DNA of 64,000 nucleotides, taken from Streptomyces soli. Its GTDB lineage: Bacteria; Actinomycetota; Actinomycetes; Streptomycetales; Streptomycetaceae. Position numbers and translations under genes: made by a program. The notes beneath the pieces were generated by a model. The model had not been told where the DNA came from, made no database searches, and was given only the letters and a program-made list of their open reading frames with translations. This document shows, piece after piece, positions 16,169 through 22,575 of the stretch. The stretch is taken from contig NZ_RJVR01000227.1 in NCBI RefSeq assembly GCF_003999195.1, positions 18,784 through 82,783 of the forward strand. The letters run 5' to 3'. Each line of letters opens with the position of its first letter. The stretch's first letter is position 1.

Positions 16169-16182
16169 GGGTTGGGGGGATG

Positions 16183-16245
16183 TCAGACGGACGCGGTCTG
16201 GCGGGCCGGGGCGGTGTGGGCGGCGGCCTTGAGGCCGAGGTCGGC
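16183..16245 (-). pseudogene. 3' end of a lost minus-strand gene
   Basis: The minus strand codes ADLGLKAAAHTAPARQTASV followed by a stop at 16183, just before the hairpin terminator. It looks like the natural C-terminus of a gene whose 5' part has been deleted at about 16246, where a plus-strand esterase tail begins. The family cannot be told from about 20 residues. Confidence 0.4.
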
Positions 16246-16247
16246 GG

Positions 16248-16427
16248 TGGGCCGTCGCCGAGCAGTTGCCGGGCGCCGTGCTCTCCTTCGTACGGGGTGA
16301 GGCGCCGGACTGGCCCGCGTACGAGCCGCAGGTCCGGGCCACGCGGATCTTCCGGGACCCGCCGCGTGTGGTGCGCGACCCGAACCGCGAGCGGCGGCTG
16401 CTCCGGGAGGACCTGCCCGAGGTGTGA
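16248..16427 (+). pseudogene. C-terminal stub of a carboxylesterase/lipase gene
   Basis: About 59 codons read AVAEQLPGAVLSFVRGEAPD, WPAYEPQVRATRIFRDPPRV and end LREDLPEV-stop. The W-P-x-Y followed by a 'FRDPPRVVRDP' phrase is the C-terminal signature of type-B carboxylesterases (PnbA group). The catalytic Ser, Glu and His regions are missing, and no start codon or ribosome binding site precedes the stub. It abuts another truncated gene on the opposite strand, so one deletion removed the 5' parts of both. Confidence 0.6.
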
Positions 16428-16434
16428 GGCGGCG

Positions 16435-17133
16435 TCAGCCGAGCTTGCGGTGGAGGAAGTCGATCGTGCGCGCCCAGGCGAGTTCGGCGGAGGGCTGGTG
16501 GTACGCCTCCGGGCGGTCGTCGTTGAAGAAGGCGTGGCCGGCCGGGTAGAGGTGGAACTCAGGGGTGATGCCGGATTGCTCCTCGATGGCGGCGCGCAGT
16601 TGGCTCAGCGACTCCGGCGGGACGGTGGGGTCCTTCTCGCCGTAGTGGCCCAGGATGTCGGCCTTGAGGTTGGAGAAGTCCGGCAGTGGGCCGGGGATGA
16701 CCCCGTAGAACGGCACGGCCGCGCTGACGCGCGGGTCGCGGGCGGCGAGGGCGATCACGAAGCCGCCGCCCATGCAGAAGCCGACGGCGCCGACCGTGTC
16801 GCCGGTGGTCTCCTCCCGGGAGAGGAGGTAGCCCACGGCGCCGGACAGCAGGTCGACGCCGCGCTCGGTGGGCAACTCCGACATCATCTGGAGGGCCTCC
16901 GAGGAATCGTGCGCGACCTTCCCGCCGAAGAGGTCGGGGGCGAGCGCGACGAAACCGGCCTGCGCGACGCGGTCGGTGACGTCCGCGATGTGGTCGGTGA
17001 GGCCCCACCACTCCTGGATGACGATCACACCCGGGCCGTGGCCGGCGGGCGGCAGGGCCAGATAGCCGTGGGCGGTGCCGCCGGCGCTGGGGAAGGAGAC
17101 GTTCTGGCGGGCTTCGGAGTGGTCTGCGGACAC
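16435..17133 (-). CDS. Dienelactone hydrolase family protein
   Basis: 232 residues of the dienelactone hydrolase alpha/beta fold. The nucleophile elbow VGFCMGGGF supplies the catalytic Cys, QEWWGL the supporting Glu, GEKDPTVPPES the Asp and AGHAFFND the His, so the triad is complete. The GTG at 17133 has GGGAGCAGAAAC upstream; the frame is open further but lacks family character there. In catabolic operons these enzymes open dienelactones from chloro- or hydroxy-catechols; stand-alone actinobacterial copies act on various esters and lactones. The neighbouring gene is divergent, so context does not fix the substrate. Confidence 0.9.
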   Translation of the reverse strand: MSADHSEARQNVSFPSAGGTAHGYLALPPAGHGPGVIVIQEWWGLTDHIADVTDRVAQAGFVALAPDLFGGKVAHDSSEALQMMSELPTERGVDLLSGAVGYLLSREETTGDTVGAVGFCMGGGFVIALAARDPRVSAAVPFYGVIPGPLPDFSNLKADILGHYGEKDPTVPPESLSQLRAAIEEQSGITPEFHLYPAGHAFFNDDRPEAYHQPSAELAWARTIDFLHRKLG

Positions 17134-17248
17134 GTTTCTGCTCCCGGGGGGTGAGGGTGACGCTCTGTCATGTCGGCCCGTGCGACGGGGCCGACTGCCA
17201 TGATCGTCCGGTCGGTACCGAATATCGAATACGCGGAGGCGATGACCG

Positions 17249-18058
17249 ATGGGCGAGTTGCGGGTGTGCGTGGCCGGAATCACCGGCTGGACCGGCGAGG
17301 CGGTGGCCCAAGGCGTACTCGACGCCCCTGGCCTGCGGCTGAGTTCAGGGGTCGCACGGTCGGCGGCCGGCCGCGAGCACTTCGGCGTTCCGGTGTACGG
17401 GACGGTGGAGGAGGCGCTCGACGCCGGGGAGGGCGTGGACGTACTCGTCGACTACACCTCGCACGCGTCGGTGGGCGCTCACGTGCGGGCGGCCGTGGCG
17501 CGCGGGGTGAACGTCGTCGTGGGGTCGTCCGGGCTTTCCGCCGAGGAGTACGAGGAGATCTGCGACCTCGCCACCAAGCACGGCGTCGGGGTCGTCGCCT
17601 CCGGGAACTTCTCCCTCACCGCGGCCATGGCCCAGGCCGCCGCGAAGCTGGCCGCCCGTCACCTGCCGCACTGGGAGATCATCGACTACGCGTCCGCCCA
17701 GAAGCCGGACGCTCCCAGCGGTACGGCCCGGGAGCTGGCCGAGCAGCTGTCGGGGATCCGTCGTCCTGAGTACGCCATCCGCCCCGAGGACACCGCCGGG
17801 CATCCCGAGGCGCGGGGGGCGTCCGTCTCCGACGTACAGGTGCACTCGGTGCGGCTTCCGGGGTTCGTACTGGCGGTGGAGACGGTGTTCGGGCTGCCGG
17901 ACGAGCGCCTGGTCATCCGGCACGACGCGGGGAGTTCGCCGGCGCCGTACGTCGCCGGGACGCTGCTCGCGGTACGGGCCGCCGCAGGGCGGCCCGGGCT
18001 GGTGCGCGGGCTCGACACGCTGCTGCTCGACGGCCCGGCGCCGGCCGACGCGGGCTGA
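17249..18058 (+). CDS. DapB-like reductase lacking the catalytic histidine pair
   Basis: 269 residues with the two-domain dihydrodipicolinate reductase fold. The NAD(P)H Rossmann loop is VAGITGWTGEAV, where standard DapB has a GAAGRMG-type loop; VDYTSHASVGAHVRAAVARG and VVGSSGLS follow, and the tetramerisation/substrate domain contains QKPDAPSGTARELAEQL. In true DapB the catalytic His-His precedes this DAPSGTA motif (HHRHK). Here the corresponding segment is YASAQK, so only the Lys remains. It is thus a paralogue, perhaps with a different imine or keto substrate. The ATG at 17249 is preceded by GGCGATGACCG. Streptomycetes carry a canonical DapB elsewhere. Confidence 0.8.
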   Translation: MGELRVCVAGITGWTGEAVAQGVLDAPGLRLSSGVARSAAGREHFGVPVYGTVEEALDAGEGVDVLVDYTSHASVGAHVRAAVARGVNVVVGSSGLSAEEYEEICDLATKHGVGVVASGNFSLTAAMAQAAAKLAARHLPHWEIIDYASAQKPDAPSGTARELAEQLSGIRRPEYAIRPEDTAGHPEARGASVSDVQVHSVRLPGFVLAVETVFGLPDERLVIRHDAGSSPAPYVAGTLLAVRAAAGRPGLVRGLDTLLLDGPAPADAG

Positions 18059-18067
18059 CCGGGCCGG

Positions 18068-18350
18068 ATCTGCGCCGGATGCAAGTCGACTCTGCTGCGC
18101 GCGCTTTCGCGCATGCTGAAGCCGGTCACCGGGACCGTGCTGCTCGACGGGCAGGACATCTCCGCCCTCCCCTCCACGAAGGTCGCCCGGACCCTGGGCC
18201 TGCTCCCGCAGTCGTCCATCGCGCCCGAGGGCATCACCGTCGCCGAACTGGTCGCGCGGGGGCGCTACCCGCACCAGGGCCTGCTGCGACAGTGGTCGAA
18301 GGACGACGAGCGCGTCGTCGGGGAGTCGATCGCCGCGACAGGGATCGTTC
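18068..18350 (+). pseudogene. Remnant of a FecE-type iron-siderophore ABC ATPase
   Basis: About 90 codons run from a damaged Walker A (CAGCKSTLLRALSRML in place of GxGCGKSTLLRAL) through KPVTGTVLLDGQDISALPST, ARTLGLLPQSSIAPEGITV, AELVARGRYPHQGLLRQWSKD and ESIAATGI. This is the N-terminal third of a ferric-siderophore transporter ATPase with its Q-loop and the GRYPHQ motif. There is no start region, and the frame enters a repeat element at 18351, so the signature, Walker B and H-loop are lost. It lies right after the DapB-like gene with no transporter partners. Confidence 0.72.
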
Positions 18351-18437
18351 GTTTGGGTGGGGGTCCCCCGGCCGAAGGCTGGGGGAGAGTGCCCCCACCC
18401 CTGGACCCCGTTCTCCTCAAACGCCGGACGGGCTGAA
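18351..18437. repeat. Streptomyces-type intergenic repeat with nested hairpin
   Basis: The outer arms GGGTGGGGG (18355-18363) and CCCCCACCC (18392-18400) enclose inner arms TCCCCC (18364-18369) and GGGGGA (18381-18386). The element ends with CTCAAACGCCGGACGGGCTG. From memory this closing sequence and the GC-rich hairpin occur at many intergenic sites in Streptomyces genomes; I cannot verify copy number here. It cuts off the ABC ATPase remnant. Confidence 0.6.
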
Positions 18438-18457
18438 TGCTGAGCCGTTGAGTCGTT

Positions 18458-20107
18458 TCACTGTGCGGGCTGGAAGGAGTCCAGGAAGAGGTGCAGGGCC
18501 TGCTGGTTCGCCTCGGCGTACCAGACGGACTCGGGGACGCTCCATTTGATGGCGTAGCCGTGCTTGGAGTCGACGACGAAGCCGCGGTTGAGGGTGCGGT
18601 AGCGGACGCCGTCGATGGTGGAGGTCCATTCCCAGTCAGCGGCTTTCCAGCCTCGGTAGTCGAGGGACTCGATGGTGCCGACGCGGTGGTAGTCGGTGAT
18701 GCCGGCGCGCACCGTCTTCTCGAGGCTCTGCCATGCGGCGACGGGGTCGCTGCCGGGGCTGTGCGTCCAGTCGACCAGCACCGAGCGGGGGTCGTTGAAG
18801 GCGCCGAAGAGGGAGCCGGAGCCGTGGCCGTTTTCGCCGATGCGGCCGAAGGTGTCGGGGAGGGCGATGGCGAAGCCCTCGGGGTCGTGGCGGAGGGAGA
18901 AGTCCTTGGGGACCGCCACCGTTCGCTCGCCGGTGGAGGACGCGGAAGGCGCGGATGACGGCGATCGTCCGGTGGATGACCCGCTCGGGGCGGGCGACGG
19001 CAGGGCGGAGGCGGCCGGGGACCGGTCGTCCAGCATGACGACGGTGACCGCCGTGGTGAACGCCACCAGCAGAGCGACTGCCGCCACCGTCAGCCCGGCC
19101 GGAGTCCAGGCCACCGTCCTGTCCCGTACGGTCATCCGCCACAGCGGCCGGCGCCACACCGAAACCGCCCGCCGCCGCGACGCGGGCGCGGGGGCGGGCG
19201 GTCGGGTCGGCGCGGCCTCCGGCGCCGACCCGGTCTGCTCGACGAAGCCCAGGCCGAAGCCCAGGAAGTCCGTGGCGTCGGCGCCGAACTTCGCCTCGCC
19301 GATGATGCGGTTGAGGACCTTGCGCACGACCGGGTCGTCGGTGCGCTCCAGCGGGTCCTTGCGCAGCAGCCCGTTGATGGCCAGGGCCAGCGGGCCGGCG
19401 TGTCTCGGTGGGACCACGGGCTCGTTGAGGACGGCGGCGAGCGTGGCGGCCGGGATTTCGAGGTCGCGGTACGGGGGGCGGCCCTCGACCATGGCGTAGA
19501 GGACGGCGCCGAGTGACCACAGGTCCGAGGAGGGTCCGGGCCGCTCGCCGCGGGCGCGTTCCGGCGAGGCGTACGAGGGCGCGGCGCTCTGGGCGGCGGT
19601 CACGCCGAATCCGTTGAGCACGACCTGCCCGTCGGCGCGGACCAGGACGTAACTGGGCCGGACGTCGCCGTGGGTGATGCCCTCGCGGTGGGCGGCGGTG
19701 AGTACGGCGAGCAGTTCCAGGCCGATGCGGGCGGCGCGTACGGCGTCGAGGGTGCCCTCGGCGGCGAGGATCTGGTCCAGGGGGGTGGCCTCGGCGATCT
19801 CGGTGACCGTCCAGAGCCGGCCGTCCTCCTCGATGATGTCCAGGACGGTGAGCACCCTGCCGGGGCACACCAGCGCCATCACCTCGGCCTCGCGGAGCAT
19901 CCGGGTGACCAGCCGACGTCGCGCGGTGCGCTCGGAGTGCCGCTTGTCGTCGCCCAGTTCGGTGACCGTCACCAGGCGTCCGAGCTCGGTGTCCTCGGCC
20001 TGCCAAACGGTCTGGTCGCCCCCTTGGCGTACGACTTGGGTCAGCCGATACCGCCCGGCGAGCAACTGCCGTGTGGGGCCCTGCGTATTGGCATCGGCCA
20101 TGGTCAT
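18458..20107 (-). CDS. Kinase-fold membrane protein with degenerate active site (pseudokinase)
   Basis: About 549 residues. The first 260 residues follow a serine/threonine kinase fold (LAGRYRLTQVVRQGGDQTVW; SDLWSLGAVLYAMVEGRPPY). Key residues have drifted. The VAIK lysine strand reads LVTVTEL with no Lys, the HRDLKPEN loop reads HGDVRPSYV without the catalytic Asp in its usual context, and the DFG site reads NGFGV. It is probably catalytically dead. Residues about 310-350 hold one membrane helix (LTVAAVALLVAFTTAVTVVML), followed by a Ser/Pro linker and an outer C-terminal domain (DPEGFAIALPDTFGRIGENG, SVWYAEANQQALHLFLDSFQP). Of three close ATGs, 20107 has AGGGG at the best spacing. It diverges from the lipoprotein gene. 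Confidence 0.82.
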   Translation of the reverse strand: MTMADANTQGPTRQLLAGRYRLTQVVRQGGDQTVWQAEDTELGRLVTVTELGDDKRHSERTARRRLVTRMLREAEVMALVCPGRVLTVLDIIEEDGRLWTVTEIAEATPLDQILAAEGTLDAVRAARIGLELLAVLTAAHREGITHGDVRPSYVLVRADGQVVLNGFGVTAAQSAAPSYASPERARGERPGPSSDLWSLGAVLYAMVEGRPPYRDLEIPAATLAAVLNEPVVPPRHAGPLALAINGLLRKDPLERTDDPVVRKVLNRIIGEAKFGADATDFLGFGLGFVEQTGSAPEAAPTRPPAPAPASRRRAVSVWRRPLWRMTVRDRTVAWTPAGLTVAAVALLVAFTTAVTVVMLDDRSPAASALPSPAPSGSSTGRSPSSAPSASSTGERTVAVPKDFSLRHDPEGFAIALPDTFGRIGENGHGSGSLFGAFNDPRSVLVDWTHSPGSDPVAAWQSLEKTVRAGITDYHRVGTIESLDYRGWKAADWEWTSTIDGVRYRTLNRGFVVDSKHGYAIKWSVPESVWYAEANQQALHLFLDSFQPAQ

Positions 20108-20330
20108 GGTCATCCCCTGCTGTGTACCCGTACGTACCCGACACATCCGCTGTCGAGCTGTACGGCCCGGGTCGCCGTGTCTACTCAACGGTCCCAACAA
20201 TTCGAGCCCTTGGACCTCGGCATTCGAAAACTTTTGAGATCCCCATGAACCGGAGCCCACCTTCGCCCGTAGTTAGTGCCAAGTGCCGGGCGAGGATGCC
20301 GGTGCGGACGCGAAACGTGAGGAACCTGAA

Positions 20331-21326
20331 ATGGGAAAGTGGCGAAAAGTCCTACTCGCCGGAGTGGCGGCCGCGACCATGCTCCTGGCCACGGCCTGTG
20401 GTGCCAGCACCCAGCCGACCACCACCGTCGTGCAGCCGGCCGCCGGCTCTGTGGCGGCGAGCCCCTCCGGGTCGACGGGCACCTCGGCGCTTAAGACCGC
20501 GGGCGTGCTGGCGGTGCGCTCCGACGCCAAGCTGGGGGCGCTCGTCACCGACAGCGAGGGCAACACCCTGTACCGCTTCGACAAGGACACCCCCAGTCCT
20601 TCGAAGTCCAACTGTGACGGGGACTGCGCGACCGCGTGGCCGCCGGTCTCCGCCGACGACGCCTCGGCGTCCGACAGCCTCAACCCCGACCTGCTGGGAT
20701 GGGTCGCCCGCTCGGACGGCACGAAGCAGCTCACGCTGAGCGGCTGGCCGCTCTACCGCTACTCCAAGGACACGACGGCCGGTGACACCAACGGCCAGGG
20801 CGTGGGCGGCACCTGGTTCGCCGCGGCCCCCGACGGCAAGAAGTCCGGTGTGAAGCGGGCCGCGCTCAACGTGCTCGACAGCCCCGAACTGGGCAAGGTC
20901 CTGCAGGACAAGAACGGCAAGACTCTGTACCTCTTCACCAAGGACAAGCCCTGGCCCATGACGACCGCCTGCGACGCGACCTGCCTTCAGAAGTGGACGC
21001 CGAGTGGTCTGGTCACCACCGCGGACGTCACGGCGCTGGGCCTCGACCCGAAGGTGATCTTCACCTTCACCACGCCGAACGGCACCAAGCAGGAGGCTTT
21101 CAACTGCTGGCCCGCGTACACCTTCAAGGGTGACAAGGAAGCCGGGCAGACGAACGGCCAGGGCGTCGGCGGCGTCTGGTTCGCCTTCAAGAAGGACATC
21201 GTGGTCGACCGCGGCAAGACCAAGCCCGCCGCGCAGGCGAAGGCCGACTCGTCCGCCTCGTCATCGTCGTCCTCCTCGTCCTCCTCCAGCAGCTCGAGCA
21301 GCAACTCCTCGAGCTACGGCTACTGA
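20331..21326 (+). CDS. SCO0930-type lipoprotein with two secreted-repeat domains
   Basis: A 331-residue lipoprotein. The signal MGKWRKVLLAGVAAATMLLA ends in TAC-G with lipid-acceptor Cys at about residue 23. Two COG4315/Lipoprotein_15 type repeats follow: LGALVTDSEGNTLYRFDKD with CDGDCATAWPP and WPLYRYSKDTTAGDTNGQG; then LGKVLQDKNGKTLYLFTKDK, CDATCLQKWTP and WPAYTFKGDKEAGQTNGQG. Each repeat has a Cys pair. The C-terminus is a run of some 20 Ser residues broken by Asn, ending SYGY, probably a flexible wall-spanning tail. The ATG at 20331 follows GAGGAACCTGAA. Family members are cell-surface proteins of unknown, possibly redox-linked, function. Confidence 0.88.
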   Translation: MGKWRKVLLAGVAAATMLLATACGASTQPTTTVVQPAAGSVAASPSGSTGTSALKTAGVLAVRSDAKLGALVTDSEGNTLYRFDKDTPSPSKSNCDGDCATAWPPVSADDASASDSLNPDLLGWVARSDGTKQLTLSGWPLYRYSKDTTAGDTNGQGVGGTWFAAAPDGKKSGVKRAALNVLDSPELGKVLQDKNGKTLYLFTKDKPWPMTTACDATCLQKWTPSGLVTTADVTALGLDPKVIFTFTTPNGTKQEAFNCWPAYTFKGDKEAGQTNGQGVGGVWFAFKKDIVVDRGKTKPAAQAKADSSASSSSSSSSSSSSSSSNSSSYGY

Positions 21327-21363
21327 GCCGCGAGGCCGCACCAGCCGAACCCGCACCCCCACG

Positions 21364-21404
21364 CGCCTCCGCCGCCGGTTCCCCCAGGACCGGCGGCGGA
21401 GGCG
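21364..21404. terminator. Bidirectional hairpin terminator
   Basis: CGCCTCCGCCGCCGGT (21364-21379) pairs perfectly with 21389-21404 across a 9-base loop. It lies between the convergent lipoprotein and glycosyltransferase genes and can serve both. Confidence 0.85.
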
Positions 21405-21429
21405 TACCCGTATGCCTGGCCCGTAGCTC

Positions 21430-22575
21430 CTAGCGTTCCAGAAAGCGGAACAGCCCTTCCCACTGGTCGGCGACCGTCCCGGGCGCGAAGCGCCGTACGC
21501 TGTGCCGGGCCCGCTCCCCCATCGCGTCGCGCAGTTCGGCGTCGCCCATCAACCGGTCCAGGACGCGGGCCAGTTCGGAGGCGTTGCCGGGCCTGGCCAG
21601 CAGGCCGTCCTCGCCGTCGCGGATGATCTCGCGTACGCCGGGGGCGCAGTCGAAGGCCGCGCAGGGCACGCCGCAGGCCATGGCCTCCAGGATCGCCAGC
21701 GGAAAGCCCTCGCCGCGCGAGGACTGCACGAAGACGGAGGCCTGGTGAAGTGCCCGCGTCACGTCGGTGGTCTGCCCGGCCCATTCCACCGAGCCGTCGA
21801 GTCCTAGGGAGGTGCACTGCCGCTTGAGCGGTTCCTCGAGTTCCCCGGCGCCGTGGATCCGCAGCCGCCAGCCCGGCTGCCGGGGGGCGACCTCGGCCCA
21901 GGCGTCGAGCAGCATGTCGATGCCCTTCTGGTGGCTGAGCCGGCCGACGCTGGCGACCACCTTCTCGGTGCGCGGCGAGGGGGTGTCGGGCTCCGAGGGC
22001 AGGGGGTTCGGCAGGAAGCCGGTGTTGTCCAGGCCCTCGCCGGTCCACAGGTCGGCGTCCTCCTGGGTGAGCAGCAGCAGCCGGTCGACGCCCGCGTAGT
22101 GGGTGAGCACCCGCTGGAAGCGCGAGGACTGGCGGGAGTAGTCGTACGACTCGTGGCTCATGCCGATCACCATGTGCCCGGCGGTGTCGGCGAGTGCCAC
22201 CCACTCCATGGCCCACACCTGCGTGACGATGATGACCGCGCCCGGCCGGCCCTCGCGGAAGAGCGCGGACAGCCGCGCCGCCGCCTCGCGCATGACGGCC
22301 CGGCGCTCGGCCTCCAGGCGGAGCCCGGCGAGGTCGGCCCGGGCCAGCAGGCGGGGCAGAGGCCGCGGGGAGGGCGGGCGGCGAGCGTAGAGGGTCCGGG
22401 TCTCGAACGGGGGGTCGGCGCCGAGGTCCATGGGCACCTCGGGCGGCGCGATGCCGATGATCCGTACCCGGTGGCCGCGCTCGGACAGCAGCCGGGCGAT
22501 CTGGTTCTGCCAACGGGCCACGCCGCCCAGCTCGTTGACCTCGTTGGCGACGAAGAAGATGTCACGCGCGGTCAT
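21430..22575 (-). CDS. Family 4 glycosyltransferase
   Basis: 381 residues with the GT-B fold of family GT4. The N-terminal domain starts DIFFVANEVNELGGVARWQN, the glycine-containing acceptor loop. The C-terminal donor domain has VASVGRLSHQKGIDMLLDAW, the VFVQSSRGEGFPLAILEAMA segment with the conserved E-x7-E pair, and CGVPCAAFDCAPGVREII. It transfers a sugar from a nucleotide donor. Its ATG overlaps the upstream stop by four bases (ATGA), so it is translated with the teichoic-acid type gene before it and probably decorates or completes the same wall polymer. It ends at the shared terminator. Confidence 0.9.
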   Translation of the reverse strand: MTARDIFFVANEVNELGGVARWQNQIARLLSERGHRVRIIGIAPPEVPMDLGADPPFETRTLYARRPPSPRPLPRLLARADLAGLRLEAERRAVMREAAARLSALFREGRPGAVIIVTQVWAMEWVALADTAGHMVIGMSHESYDYSRQSSRFQRVLTHYAGVDRLLLLTQEDADLWTGEGLDNTGFLPNPLPSEPDTPSPRTEKVVASVGRLSHQKGIDMLLDAWAEVAPRQPGWRLRIHGAGELEEPLKRQCTSLGLDGSVEWAGQTTDVTRALHQASVFVQSSRGEGFPLAILEAMACGVPCAAFDCAPGVREIIRDGEDGLLARPGNASELARVLDRLMGDAELRDAMGERARHSVRRFAPGTVADQWEGLFRFLER

